From positions 248,001-312,000 of the forward strand of contig JACGCM010000428.1 in the NCBI GenBank assembly GCA_014058105.1: 64,000 nucleotides of DNA, in the 5' to 3' direction. Numbering within the stretch: position 1 is the first letter of the stretch; each line of letters begins with the position of its first letter. A model generated the notes under the pieces. That model was not told the DNA's origin. It did no database searches and saw nothing but the letters and a program-made list of their open reading frames with translations. This DNA comes from Kingdonia uniflora. Taxonomy: Eukaryota; Streptophyta; Magnoliopsida; Ranunculales; Circaeasteraceae. A program made the translations under genes and the position numbers. This document shows positions 9,061-22,929 of the stretch, piece by piece.

Positions 9061-11313
9061 GGTAAGATTTCTCCAAGAATCACAACTGATACTCGTATTT
9101 ATATTATATTGTCTAAAATGTTTTTATAGTAGATATTTGATACTCGTAATGATTTATTGCAATGGGTTCGAGATACTGCAAGGAGTGTGGAAGTTGTGGT
9201 TGTTACGAAAGATTCCAACTTAGGGAAATACAAGTATATATATTTGCGGTATGAGCGTGGGAGAGTTTACAGTCAACATACTAAAAAAGAGTTAAAAGAT
9301 CACGAAAGAAAAAGAAGTACAACAAGAGCGTGAAAATGTCCGTTTGAATTAAGGGGTTTGGCTACTGGACTAAAAAAAATGGGAACTCAAAGTTGCAAAT
9401 AGTTGGCACAACTGCCGAACGTTTAGAAGGTCATCCATACGTCGAAAGGCTGAGACAAGAAGAGATGCAAACATTAATTTCATTGGCAAAATCAGATGTG
9501 GCGCCGAGATATATTTAAGATATGATTAAGGAAGTGGAGAGATGACTAACAAGGTGGAAGATCTGAAATGCAACTGATGTTTAATCACCTTGATAATGTT
9601 AGCTATTGCGAATGGCACATGGTCGAGGAAGGTTCCAATCGTGTGGATTCAATATATTGGGCGAATCTGATGGGAATAAATCCTGGGAAATGTTCCCCTT
9701 TAGTATACATGATGGACTGCACTTACAAGACAAATGAATTGAGGAAACCCTTATTATAGATTGTCGATATTACTTCAACAAGTCAAACTTTCATGCATAG
9801 TCATTGTTTCATGGAAGACGAGAAACAACCAGCATACCAATGGGCGTTAGAGCGTTTCAAGACATGCTTTAATGAAGATGAGATCCCACACGTCATTATT
9901 ACTTACAGAGAATTTGCATTGATGAATGCCATTGCTCGAGTGTTTCCTACGACAAAACACATGCTGTGTCATTTTCACATTTACCAAAATGCAAAGGCCA
10001 ATGTTAAGAAAATGTTTACCAAGGAAAAGAAGAATGATGACTACCCTAAGTTCATAAGAGGTTTTAAAGATTTGGTTAAGAACTCATCTAGTGAAGTATA
10101 ATACCTACATAATTTAAGAGAGCTTGAGAGTTCTAGGTCAAGATACCCTTCCGCTATGGAATATGTTTAACAACATTGGCTTAATCCATTTCAACAACGT
10201 TTAGTATCCGCCTGGGTTGATCAATACATGCATTTAGGCAATTATATGAGCAATAGAGTTAAAAGTGCACACTCCAAATTTAAAAGAGCATTGCGGACTA
10301 GTAATCTCACATATAGTAAAAGCTTGGAAGAAAATAGATAGTCTTTTTCACTCAAAGCACACTCAAATATACAATTCTTTTGAGAAAAGCTTAACTATTG
10401 TTATGCACGAGTACAAGGGCCCTTGTTTGCAAACTTGAAGAATATAGTATTATCATAAAGAAAACATATAAGAAGGCCAGGTTGAATGATGTTGTGGCAA
10501 AAAAGAAAAATCCATTTATCAAAATTGATGTCATTTGGGGGAGTTTCAAATAATGACATGGTTGAAAGCAATAGTATTGTTAAAGCAAGAGAGGTGAGCA
10601 CATAAGAAGAAGACCCCACTCTTTCGTTGTCTGGACTTGATCTAATGCTGAAATTTCTAGAATGAGGCACACGTAAGAATGATCCAGCGTTAGTAAATCG
10701 TTTTCCAGAGTTTATACATGATATAATAATTCAGGATGTAATAAATGTCGAGCCGGATGGAAATTGTAGTTTTCAGGCATTTCAAGAATGATGTTAAATA
10801 AGGAGATAGAATGGTTAGAAGTTAGGCGACAAATGTTATGCGAGCTTGAAGGTGTCCCGCAAGAGGAGATGTACAATAACTTACTGAGAGATGATTATTT
10901 TGAGAAGTTGATAGATGCATTGAGTTGGTTTGATAAAACAAAAGTTGCACCACTGAAAAAGTACTTTGTCATATATAACGGATATGCTATATTTGGTCGA
11001 GACTGCATTTAATATAATAATTGTATTGTTGAGTGACAATCACAATCGCACTCATAAATATGCTAATATGACGTTTTTCCCATTAAGAGATACTGTAGGT
11101 AAACCTCCAAGTGAGTATGATGTGTTTGGTATGGGATACATAAGCAGGAATCATTTTGTGGTGTTGGAACTTAGACATGGTTGTCCAGTGCCAAATTTGC
11201 ATCCTTCATGGGAAAGATATCGTGACAAGAGTGCATCCACATTTCTCCATCTATATATTGCACGCTTTGAAAGTTATAACCATATGCTTAGTTCCGCGGG
11301 AGGAGCTTTATAA
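8516..11313 (+). pseudogene. MULE transposase / FAR1-like protein fused to an OTU cysteine-protease domain
   Basis: Plus strand. A FAR1-like DNA-binding part is visible at about 9230-9530 (YLRYERGRVYSQHTKKEL, then CPFEL and GHPYVERLRQEEM, then a DVAPRYI segment). The transposase core spans 9568-10101, with LVYMMDCTYKTNELRKPLL and ALMNAIARVFPTTKHMLCHFH; a downstream YMSNRVKSAHSKFK matches the transposase C-terminal part (about 10230-10280). An OTU domain follows at about 10735-11313: VEPDGNCSFQAF keeps the Asp and catalytic Cys, and ISRNHFVVLEL keeps the His. Stops and frameshifts occur throughout (for example near 9350, 10170 and 10790). OTU domains are deubiquitinase-type proteases known to ride on some plant MULEs. 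No terminal inverted repeats were found. Confidence 0.85.
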
Positions 11314-14300
11314 GAAATGAGATGTTTTTGTAACTACAAGGAGAATAGAAACTAACTTTCCAGATTCATTCTTTTTTGTATGGGCTGAAACACATATTAC
11401 ATATTTCTAGAATCTCTGCAATCTATAGAGTAACTAACTGCGATGCTATCTATAAAGAAACTAAAATATAATATCAGGGGTTGAGGGGAAGCTTAAGGTT
11501 ATTGCATATTTTATGCATTTATTGGTAATAGATGAGATATGCATGTATATTTTGCACCTACCAAAGAAAATGATTAGACAGTCATTTTACAATACTACTT
11601 GATGTATTTATTGGACATTGAATGTATCAAACATATGATTACAATGCAATGTAGAGGCACAATTGTATCACAAAAGAGAATACATGCACAGGTTGAGCTT
11701 GTGAATATAAAAAGCGAGATACAATCATTATACATGAGCTGCAAGCAAGTAAATCAGGGATCAAGATGGCTCTCTCTTAAAAAGAAACCAGTAAGTCATT
11801 CTTTAATATCTCCCAAACCCAATATGTTGAATCTAGATGGGTTCGAACCATCATCTTCTCACATGGTGAGTGATTTTTCCTAGTTATAGATTCATGGTAA
11901 ATGTGAACATTTTGTTCTTAAGAAGCCAAAGCAAAAACCCATGATTACTGTTCAACCCTGCAACGTAATTCCAATTGAGCAAGAATGCAAGGGAAATTCA
12001 AACCAATTTTTACTATTTTAGCTATAATACCAATCTAACTCTATTGCAACTGTACTCACCATAATTTGGTATACCTACAAGGAAAATTCAAACCAATCTA
12101 GTTATAGAGTTTGGATCAAAGAGACTCCCAATAAAGCTATACACTTCAGTGAATTTTGGTATACCTGCAAAGTAGAGGTAAAATGAAGAACGTCCAATTA
12201 ATTTAGAAAAAAAAAAAAAAAAAAAACAATTGAAAAACTAGTACAAGTGTAAGAACTTTGAAGCTACGATAAAATGATGCCATGAAAAATTGAAAAAGTA
12301 ATGAACGGGAAATGAATTTTTATCAAAGTGGATATGCTAATACTCTAATAACTTTGTTGTTTTCACACAACAACAACTTGGTAACAAAAGTTAAGGATAC
12401 CTTATTATATGAATTAGACTATAGTTCATCAAGGATGGGCATCTTTGTTCAGAGACCAATAAATTAGTGTTAAACAATCCAAAGACTTCCATATTCATAA
12501 TTAACTTGGATGGCTTGTTTGATAAAATAAGAGACCAAGATTTATATTTTTGTATCGCCATTGCTTCTTAAAATTTGTCTTACAAAAGTTGTCCACAATA
12601 CTTAGAATGTCAGCAAGATACACATAATAATCCCATGATACACATCTTAATGACATTACCCAAAGGCAACTCATAATTGTTTTGTTTTGATCTGTACCAA
12701 GAGAACACATTCTGAATATCAGAAGAATGTGAAGGGGCAAAATTAGGTAAATAATACAAAACATGGGATACTCATTCCTTCAACTCCAAGGACATCTGGG
12801 TATTCATCGATGGAAGGGACATCTCCACTTGATTCAGTACTTATGAATATAGACGCATCATCTCAAAGAAAATAATCAGATACAAGGCAACTTAATGTAG
12901 GAGAGTCCAATGATGCTTAAAGTGCTAAAGCTGCTAATTCTTCCAGATACAACAAATACAGATGTCAGTAGATGAACCATTTTCTTTCACTGCCTACAAT
13001 TGAAATCATTGGCCCCATAAATTATAATAACAAACCATTTTTGGATGTCTTTTGCGGGTAGGGATGCGTAGTTTTCTACTTTGGACGGGGAGGAGGAACG
13101 TGTGTTGTTGTACCATTTTTTTAAGCTTTTAAAAAATATTTTTGAGCATGACTCTATATCTGCAAATAAGAAAATTAGTAGGTTTTCAGACTCACAATAA
13201 ACACAAAATTAACCATGTAAAGTATGTGAGTTTCTTTGTATGTGTGATGTTGGTTCTACGAATATTACATTCATCTACTTCAAATTAACACTCATAAGGG
13301 AATGCAATTTGTTAGAGATGCACGTAACATGAAGTAATAGGTACCTGTATAATTGTCTTTGAGCCAACAAAATATTCAATCTTTTTCCAGTCACAATCAA
13401 ACCTGAATAAGTAAGGAGAAATACCAAATCAACGTTTTTCAACATACTAGAAACGTGTAAGAAATGCTTTTTTATGTTTCGCTCTAAAAAATGTGTTCAA
13501 ACTAGTCATATACTGATTTACGCCCAAAATTATTTAAGGCTTACATTAAAAATTTCTTGTAGCTTTTAACAATCAGAAGGATAATGACTTATTGCAAAGA
13601 GGAATATAAAACGCTAGAAGCGATATAAAGCACCACACGAACCAGATTAAGAGCAAAATGTACTATTCAACCTACATAAAGATAATGTCTTCAATAAGCA
13701 AAGCTTTGTCTATGTATCACTCTCAAGGATGGCAAAGTTCTGTCCAAATCTATAAGAAAAAAAAAAAACGTCTTCATTTTGCAAAGTTTCTAACACATAA
13801 CATTCCTAAAGGCCTTAGTGTTATTCTTAAGGAAGATGTTGAGGGACAGTTATACACTAGGTTGTAACTGTGTCTTTTGTGTTGTTAATATAGCTGGTTG
13901 GGGTCTGCCTTAACCCCAACCTACCTTCAAAAAAAAAAAAAAAAAACTTCTTCTAGTAAAACTTTATTAACAATCTGAATGCTCCATTCTCATTTTGATT
14001 GAGTTGTTATTTGTTTAGTTCATATGTAATCTAACATTGTATTTATCAAATAAAAAGTTACGATTAGTAGTGTAACCTGCCCTTAGGTCAGTACATATTT
14101 CATAAAAAAAAAAAAAAAAAACTTTGAGCATATCAAAAGCACCCGAGCTAACACTAATTCTTTCGTCTACAGAAGTAACAAAACCATAGAAGTAAGATAG
14201 AAACCAATAGAAACTAACAACGAAAATTAGCAAATGAGAAAGTGAGGGGATTGCAATCTAAAAGGGTCACATATATAACTGGTTGAAAGGGATTACGTTA

Positions 14301-14876
14301 CAATTACAAAAACTAAAATATAAGCATACTTGTAGAGTAGCTGAAAACCTCCGGCATTGGCATCGAGAACTCGAAAGCAGAACGAAAAAACCCCCAGTAA
14401 AAGCCACGACCATCTATCATCTGAATATAAACAATAACTATTTAAAGTGAAAAACATCTAATGAATCTTGAGATTACAATTACAATTTTGATTTCAACAA
14501 GATAAATCTACAACTTCATTCAAACCAAAACTCTAAAATCTGAACTTGTAATCGATCAAATTAGGGCAATGAGAAAGTTAAGATGAGTAAGAATCGCTCT
14601 TCGGACCTCTTTTACAAACTTGAAATGCTGGAATTTAGAGATAAATTGTTGGAGAGAAAGATTTGAGAGAGAATATTTTTGAAAAGAAATAATCTCTTCT
14701 GACCTTAATTTTTGAGAGAAATATATTTACAACAACCCAATCGATTAAGCTTCGTGAGAGAAATGGATTTTAAGAGAGAGAGAGAGAGAGGGAGATTTAC
14801 TCCTGGGGGAGAGAGAGTTCCCATTTTTATTTTGTATGATTTTAGGGGATTTTTGTGGCTGGATAATTAGTTGGTT
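11314..14876. other. Gene-poor AT-rich stretch
   Basis: No coding region could be supported. There are poly(A) tracts at about 12208-12227, 13930-13947 and 14105-14121, which may be tails of unrecognised retroposed sequences. A GA microsatellite lies at about 14777-14791. Short open frames here have no recognisable domain and AT-biased codons. Confidence 0.6.
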
Positions 14877-15331
14877 GATGAGTCTGTAGTATCTGATAAG
14901 AAGAAGTTAATGGAAATTAGTCGAAGATATTCCATCATTCGAGAAGATGTCACATCTGCGACTACAGAGCTCGACCCACTGAAGTAGCCGTTATGCTTGA
15001 TCAAATAGAGCCGTTGCAGGGAGATCCCGCGAAGTTCGCCCACTACCCGCCAAAACGGGAAACTATTTTATTTTTATAACTGTTTGTATCTACTATAAAT
15101 ACAGGCAGACAATTGCAACTCTACTAATCAGGCATTCTTACGTCCTTACCAAATAATAATTGCAATAACTAGTAAATTATTAGATTTTACACCAAAACCC
15201 TCATCGAGGTCGTGGTTTTTCTCAGACTTTACTGAGTTTCCACGTAAAATCCTGTATGCTTAAGATTATAATTGCATAATCCTAGCTAAAGTATTGGCAA
15301 AGATTATCCTCCCGAAAAACACGCTATTACA
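14877..15331 (+). repeat. Tat-1 5' LTR
   Basis: It aligns with 29276-29725 over its whole right part and ends ACGCTATTACA just before the primer-binding site. A TATA-like CTATAAATA lies at about 15095. The left edge is degenerate, because the first 20-40 bases do not match the 3' LTR well. Confidence 0.85.
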
Positions 15332-15351
15332 ATTGGCGCCGTATGTGGGAA
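15332..15351 (+). promoter_or_regulatory. Tat-1 primer-binding site
   Basis: ATTGGCGCCGTATGTGGGA follows the LTR end directly. The TGGCGCCG core is typical of Tat and Athila group primer-binding sites, and a related sequence is found at the same place in Tat fragment B (52618-52633). Confidence 0.75.
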
Positions 15352-15479
15352 TACCACACTTTTTCTTTACCACCTGTGATCCTAGACAATCCGATGATAA
15401 ACATGAATCTCTGAAGTGCCTCCATTACACAGAGAAACCACGAGGTCAACCCCATACCATAAATAATCAATTTATACAA

Positions 15480-15850
15480 TGCCGTGATTGAATTTCAAAA
15501 GCAAATGGAGTCTGACCAAGTCCAGGAGCTTGAAGATCAGCGAATCCACACCCAAGCTCTTCAAGTCGAAAGAAATGAGAAGACAAAAACCCTGGATCAG
15601 CAGAGTCAGACACATCAGAAAGAAATGGAGAATTTATGAAGACATCAAGATCGGCTAACTGGCCATCAAATGTCACCTCCCCAATCCCGAAGCGATGATC
15701 GCTTCAGGGAAACCCAGAGAGAGAACCTACCAAGAGAAGAACAAGTTTGAACTTCTCGATCCAGATCAAGGAATCCAGACAGAGCTTCTCGACATCATAG
15801 AATTTATGAAATCAAAGGGAGTCAAGCTGTAGCACGTATGTGTGAAAATA
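15480..15850 (+). pseudogene. Tat-1 gag remnant
   Basis: A coiled-coil, Gln/Glu-rich stretch (FQKQMESDQVQELEDQ) and an RS-type segment (SRSRSRNPDRASRHH) resemble the N-terminal part of Tat gag. The capsid, zinc knuckle and protease are missing; at about 15850 the sequence runs straight into the pre-RT region. Two in-frame stops are present. The role would have been to form the retrotransposon particle. Confidence 0.6.
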
Positions 15851-15889
15851 CTACTACCAACTCTCACACAATAAAACTTCTTAAAGTAT

Positions 15890-18800
15890 AACAATTACAG
15901 CATGAGCCACCTCCAACATTCGAGCAACATGATACTGAGGCGGTTGAATCCATCGAACTTGATGGAACATGATGAAATACCTTTATTGGCTCAAACCTAT
16001 CATCCGACGAAAGAAATACTTTAGTATAATTATTAAAGAAAAATATCGACATCTTTGTATGGTCTTTTTAAGAAATGCTTGGCATTGATCCTTCGATAGC
16101 ACGCCACAAGCTCAACCTCCTTCTAGGCAGTAAAACAATTGTGCAGAAACATCACAATTTAGCCCCTCGCCTTTGGGAAGCCGTGAATAAAGAAATAGAT
16201 AAGCTCATTCATGTAGGATTTATTCGAGAAGCCAAATATCCCAAATGGGTCTCAAATATCGTGGCAGTCCTAAAGAAAATGGGAAAATCAGGGTCTATTT
16301 TGACTTTACAGAGCCAAACAAGTTCATACCGAAGGATAATTTCCCTCTCCCTCTAATACCTTAATTCCTCAACTCTGTAGCAGGACACGAACTTCTCTCA
16401 ATGATGGACGCAGCTTCTGGTTACAATCAGGTTCCTCTTGTCGAAAAAGACAAAAAAAAAACAACATTTATTACGGAAAGAGGTCTCTACTGTTACACAG
16501 TAATACCTTTTGGATTAAAGAATGTAGGAGCCACTTATCAATGACTTGTCACTAAAATGTTTAAAGATCATTTGGGCAAAATCATGGAAGTATACATCGA
16601 CGATATGATATGCAAAAGCTTAAAGCGAGAAGATTATTGCAATAACTTACAGACCATCTTCGATATCCTTCGTACTTACCAAATGAAACTCAACCCAGAA
16701 AAATGCTAATTTGGTGTTGTATCAGGTAAATTTCTGAGTTATTTTGTTAGTAAGAGGGGAATAAAAATTGATCTGGCACAAATTAAAGTACTCATGACAA
16801 TACATCTCCTCAAGCCAAAAAAGATGCACAAAAGCTTGCTGGCAAGATTACAGCTCTTTGCAGGTTCATTTCCAAGTCATCTAATCGATGCAAACTTCTT
16901 TACTTCATTCTCCGTGGAAATCCAGCTCTAATGTCCAAAAAGCAACCCAAATAAATCATTTAGATCCCTGACTGTGAATTAGCCTTTCAAGATCTCAAGA
17001 GATACTTGGGGCGTCCTCCCATAATAAGTAGTCTTGTTGATGGCGAAACACTAACAATGTACTTGCCGACCACAGATGACTCTGGTAGCTCCATACTTAT
17101 TCGAGAAGACGATGGTGTGGAAAAGTCTATCTACTTCATCAACAAAACTCTCATGATAGCTGAGAAAATATATACAACAACAGGGAAGCAACTACTGGCC
17201 TTGGTGTATAGTTCTCAAAAACTTTTACCTTACTTCCAAGCCCACCCCATTAAGGTCATCACCAAATTCCCCCTTAAACTCGTTTTCTCCAAAAAGGAAA
17301 AGTCCCGAAGAGTTCAACAATGGTCAGTCTTCCTAGGTGAATATGATATCTACTTCGAGCCTTAGATATTGATTAAAGGACAAGCAGTAGCCGACTTTTT
17401 AGCAGATTTTCCAGTCGAAGACCCTGAATAGGAGAAACTTGAAGAAGTACTGGTTGATGATTCAATAGCAAAACCAAATACATGGTCAAGCAGCACAGGA
17501 TAAAGACTCTTTACTAACGGATCTGATGAACCACGAGGGTCCGGGATCGGCATCGTCCTCGTTGCACCATCAAATCATTGAATTGAGAAAGCTATAAAAC
17601 TCAAGTTCTATGCCACTAATAATGAGACAGAGTATGAAGCTATCCTACATGGACTGGATCTCGCCATTGTACTTGGAGCAGAAGAAATAGTCGTCTACGT
17701 CGATTCCTTATAGCCAAGCATTACAACAAAACGTTCAAAACATTAGGCAAAATGGTTGACTATGTAGCTTTGGTTGAAAAAAAAAATGAAAAAATTCAAA
17801 ACAACCATAATTTCCTATCTCCTTCGAGCCGAAAACTGCCACGCTGACGCATTAGCATACATTACTGCAATGCTCGAAGACAGTTAAAAAAGAACTTTGG
17901 ACATCGAGGCCATTGAACATTCAAGTCTCGACGTCAGCCACATAATGCAGATTAATGTTACTGAAGACGAAGATCTTGAAGATTGGAGAAGGCCATTCTC
18001 TGCATACCTCAATTCTAATATCCTCCAAAGCAACAAGGATGAAGCCCGATCACTCTTAGCAAAATGTCCTCGATTTAAAGTTAAAAATAAAGTCTTGTAT
18101 CGAATCACTAGGGGAGGACTACTTATCGAATGCATCTCACAAAAACAAGCCCAAGTTAAAATCAGAGAACTTCACGAAAGAATTTGTGCAACTCACATCT
18201 CGAGAAGGTTATTGGCACAATGGGCATTTACTCAAGGGTTGTACTGGCCAAAAATATGACAAGACTGCGAAGACTTCGTCCGAAAATGTTATAAGTGCCA
18301 AATCGATGCTCAAGACATTAAAAGCCCAGCCCTCGACTTACACGTTAACAATGTCCTCTGGCCATTCAAGAGATGGGCAATAGATATCATTGGACCTTTC
18401 CACTCAGCATTGGGTAACCGAAAGTTCATTCTTGTGGCAACAAACTACTTTACCAAGTGGGTCGAAGCAGTACCAATATGTCACACTAACGAAAACAAAG
18501 TTATCAAATTTCTTTGGGAACACATTATAACTAGATTTGGTTGTCTGCAAATGATCCGATCCGACAATGGTAAATAATTCATCAGCAACAAAGTCCTTAA
18601 TTTCCTCTACAAATACAAGATTTAACTGTCTACTTCAACACCATACTATCCTCAAGGAAATGGCCAAGTTGAAGCCATCAACAAGAGCATCAAGTCAGGG
18701 TTACGCAATCGCCTTGAAGAGATTAAAGGCATATGGGTTGATGAATTACTTAGTGTCTTGTGGGCATACCAGACAACTCCTTGAACATCCACTGGCTGTA

Positions 18801-19144
18801 CACCATTTATGATGGCCTTCAGAATTGAAGTAGTATCCTCAGATCTCGATCTCCCCAGTACCCGAAGAAAAGTCACAGATGAAGAAAATGAACTAGGACT
18901 TCTCTGCATCTCAATTGGATCGAAGAAACTAGAGATCGTGTCATTGCAAACTTGGGGCGATACCATGATACTCTCAAGAAAGCTTACAACAAGAAGGTCC
19001 GAAAACAAATATTCGACATCGGCAACATTGTCATGCGACGCATCCAAGACAGTACTCGACCTAATTTTTTTGGCAAGTTGTCTAAAAATTGGAAATGGTC
19101 ATATATTATCAGCGACAAGAAGTCAAGAATGACAGTGGGACATA
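15890..19144 (+). pseudogene. Tat-1 pol (RT, RNase H, archaeal-type RNase H, integrase), first part
   Basis: In order: pre-RT IDIFVWSF and MLGIDPSIARHKLNL (about 16030-16120); RT palm with EVYIDDMICKS (about 16585-16620, YIDD kept); RT-linked RNase H with STNESGSSILIRED-like start and FINKTLMIAEKIYTT (17006-17365); second RNase H (about 17500-17720) with FTNGSDEPRGSGIG, where the usual catalytic Asp of FTDGS reads Asn, and NNETEYEAILHGLDLA; integrase zinc part CYKCQ (about 18290) and core [25 protein letters not shown] (18370-18680). Many stops and frameshifts. The frame is broken at 19144 by the CACTA element and resumes at 25216. Confidence 0.9.
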
Positions 19145-21654
19145 CACTACCAAAAAAATGATTTTTGGGGACGACATAGGTAGACAATTTGTGACAGGCA
19201 TTATCTATCACAACTTAGCAAAGAGTGTCTATTATCAGCGACATAGGTAGCAATAGGTAGAAAATTTAGTTTTTGCCGTCAGCAAAACTAAAATAACTGT
19301 CGTTAATACCATTATTTATTTATTTATTTAATAATTATTTTGTAACAAATTAGCGACAATCACTTAGTGTCGAGAATGCTCTTCAGTTTCAACATAACAG
19401 ACGAAACCGTTGGCTTGGTAGGAGTAGAATTGCCGTCGCCTTTTAACCGCATGAAATCACGATATACTTTTCTTGCCTCTTTATTGCCCATGACTACTTC
19501 AGCAACCCTTCCTTCTCCTTCATGAATTTGAGTGGCGTAGTGATGAATTTCTTCTGCCTCAATTTCGTGCCAAATCTATGTCACGATCCCATCTCTCATC
19601 AGTTATCCACTTTTTATGTTCTAGGTAAAATTCTTCTCTCATGATCTCTATATCCTCTCTCTCTCTACTTATGCTTTTTGGATAGTATTTAGCCTCTCTC
19701 ATCTTCAAATTAATTTTGTTTTAGTGTTCGAAGAGGGCATAACCAAGGGGAGGGAGAGGAAGAGGAAGAAAGGGGTTTTACTTGAGTATGAAGAGCACAA
19801 GTAAGTGAACTCTTTGATTTCCTTCCCATTAGTATTCTTTGATGTCTTTGAATTGCTGATTGGGGATGTTATGCAATCGTGCCCAATTTCCCTTTTAGAT
19901 TTTTTGCAATCGTGCCTAGCTTTTTTGTTTGTTTTCAACTAGAAATCATATTTTGTATACAAGTTTGGAATACCATTATAGATATGCTTGCTTTTTAGGT
20001 GTTTTGAGATAGAATCCCAATTTGGTTTAGTTAAGGCGATTTTAGTAAATGTAAGATATATTTTAAAAATTGAAATCACCAAGATATTATCTCAATTTGG
20101 TTTTTTTTTTCTCCTGTCCAAAAGCCGACTTAGACTTAAAGATAAATGTGCTACTTAGCGCCAAATTGGAAAAAGTTTGAAAGTAGCAAAGCCAATTACA
20201 CATCTCTGACTCCATGTTTCTAATCTTCTTAACCTTGATTTGAAACCCTGTGCAAATTACGATTCAAAGAAGAAGGCTATTTAGAGACTCTAAATTAATA
20301 ATGGAGGCATGTTTTATCATTTAGTAATTGTATATGTTTTGACTCAAGGCTGTAATATTATCTATCTTGAATCTATATAAATAAGCATAAACGGGATACG
20401 ATATACCTCACTTGACCTCTGCAACACCTATGAATCTTTTGGTTGAACAACCTACATATCTAACCACGAATAAACTAAGCAAAGTTAACATGCCAATACA
20501 AGACTCCTCCAACAAATATCATTTGCCCATAGTTAATTTTTATTAGTATGTTCAAAATTTCTCCGTCGAACCGTATCCATAGTTGATCAGGACATAATGT
20601 TAGTTTGGACAATTCATAATTTACTGTTCCTTGGTACCTATAAAATAAATACTTGCAAATTGTGCTCCATGGACGATGGAACATATACGATAGGAGAGGG
20701 AAAAAGAGGGGTTCCTTGGTATATATGTTGTGTCTTTTTGGTATATTCACCACCTCGTTTGCTAGTTATCCATTGAGTTAAAAAGCTTGCCCTTTTGTGT
20801 TTTTGCATGACATAATGGTGTACTCATTGATTTTTCAATGTACTATGATTTGTTCTACTTCCTTATTGATTTGAAGTACTGACTATCACAAATGATTATA
20901 TGCTTGTCAGTTGACACTAATATTTATTAGGATTCTAGCATGATGGATAAAATATAAGTTAAATATTTCACATCTGTTTTCTATTTGATTTGGTCGAGCA
21001 CTAATATAAATCCTAATACTAATCATTTGCAAATGTCTGGCATTGCTCATTGTGTGGATTAGATAAAAAAATTATTTTGTTAGCTAAGCTTTCACTTCAA
21101 CCCAATTTAGAAATTATTGAAAACATGATTATGTCCAAAATACACCAACTTTTTTGTTTTTATTATTAATATTTGTCCACAGATTCTTCTAAACTTGATG
21201 AACGCCCAAAGCATGCACGAGAATGATACAATGGTTACTTGGTCAAGGTAATAAAAGTTTAATTTGTTGGTACTCTTGAAGTTCATTGTATGCAATGAAT
21301 TTGGTTTATAAATTACTTGTATATTCTTCCTTTCATTTTAATTTTGAAGCAAAATCTTCCACTACATCATTCGTGGGAAGGAAAAAGGGTCCTTCGCGGG
21401 GAGTCACATGTAGTGATGTGCATTATCAGAGAGTAACATTCTTGGAGTGACAAAGTCTAAAGTTGGTTGGTTCTATATCACCTTGAATAGGCAACCTAAC
21501 ATTTCTTATAGGAATCAACCTGGAAAGCAGCGGCTTCAGTGCTAAAATTCCTAAAGAATTTGGTAGATTGTTGCAAACATTAAGCACTTATTAAACCCAA
21601 TCATTTTGTCCATGGTTTTCAATTCACGATCAGTGTTATGGTTTTCATTTCTTC
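19145..21654. other. CACTA left arm, no recognised gene
   Basis: After the subterminal repeats (to about 19340) there is intron-like AT-rich DNA. Short stretches near 21185-21240 (followed by a GTAATA donor-like site) and 21355-21540 look exon-like but match nothing recognised. They could be further captured exons. Confidence 0.5.
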
Positions 21655-22606
21655 TGACAGGTGTTGGGAACAAGCACATCCAAAGAAGGAAAGGAGTAGT
21701 TTACAGCTCTTGACAAGCACAATAAAGATTTTGTGTGGGTGAACGAGCAAGATGAATTGATATGGCATTTAGCAAGAAGAAAATTGAAGCAAGGAAGAAT
21801 TGGCTCTAAAAGGTTAGTGTGTGAACTCTGACCCATCTGTATTCTTAGTTTGAAAATAATTTTCAGGGTTTGGACCTCTTACAAGTTTTGTTTTTATTTT
21901 GGCTTTACAGCCTGAGACTCACCTTGATCAGAAGGAGAAACTTATCAAGTACAGTGAATTTGTGAACAAGGAGCTTATACTATTTTCAATGGAAGATTTG
22001 CAAAGGTCAATTTTGTCTATGGTTGATGACTTGAAACCTGGGCAGAGGAAGATTCTTTTCTGCTCATTCAAACATAACTTTACAAAGGAAGCAAAGGTTG
22101 CTCAATTTTCTAGTTATGTTTCGGGGCATTTAGCATACCACCATGGTGAACAGAATCTTGCAGGTACCATTATTGGAATGGCACAAGACTTTGTAGGCAA
22201 TAATAATATTAATCTTTTGCAACCCAATGGTCAGTTTGGCAACCGACACCAGGTACAATTGAGTTTTTTCCTCTTAAAGTTAATTGCATCCTTTTACGTG
22301 TTCTATCTTATTAGTATCATGCATAATATATTTCAGGGAGGAAAAGACCATGCAAGTGCTAGGTATGTCTATACCTTGCCTTTCTCCAATTATAAGATTC
22401 TTGTTTCCCAGGGACGGACGACGATTGCCTTCTTGACTACTTGAATGAAGATGGACAGTCCATTGAGCCTACCTGATAAGATTTCTAAACTTGAAGAAAA
22501 TTATCATAATGTTCAGAGAGACTAACATATGCTGCAATTTATGTACATGCCGACTATCCCGATGATTTTAGTCAATGGTAGTAAAGGTATAAGAACTGGT
22601 TGAAGC
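21655..22606 (+). pseudogene. TOP2: DNA topoisomerase II gene fragment (captured)
   Basis: Three exon segments in gene order. 21655-21815 holds GTSTSKEGKE and DKHNKDFVWVNEQDE. 21909-22252 holds HLDQKEKLIKYSEFVNKELI, LKPGQRKILF and YHHGEQNLAGTIIGMAQDFV, then NNINLLQPNGQFG. 22337-22606 holds GGKDHASARY, DYLNEDGQSIEPT and MPTIPMILVNGS. These are the central (gyrase A-like, DNA cleavage/reunion) region of eukaryotic topoisomerase II. Introns keep sites such as CACCAG/GTACAA (22253) and TTTCAG/GGAGGA. TOP2 normally passes one DNA duplex through another; this fragment lacks the ATPase part and has frameshifts near 21700 and 22400 and an extra segment near 22480-22545. It cannot be functional. Confidence 0.9.
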
Positions 22607-22929
22607 TCACTTCCCTGAATTTGTGATTTTTCAATTATCGCTTGTTCCATAAGTTTGTCCTGACTTTTTTCGTTGCTAACTACGTAGGATATGACTTAAT
22701 AATTGCACTATGAGAGCGGGTTGTTTGAATCCATAAAGAAGTGATTGAGATCGACTAACCTCAGAAAGCTAGTCACGTACTAAAGGTAGTCACTTGCACC
22801 AAAGGTAGTTTTCTTGTTCCTTACTTGATTTTTTATGGTGCATTTAATTGTGAGGTCCATTCAATATATTTTCGATGACACATTGGGAATCATGACTTGG
22901 TTTAGGGTTTAAAGTGTACTTTGTTATAG

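Noticed and set aside
13658..13867. 69-residue plus-strand frame
   Set aside because: AT-rich, includes a poly(A)-encoded Lys run, and has no family match.
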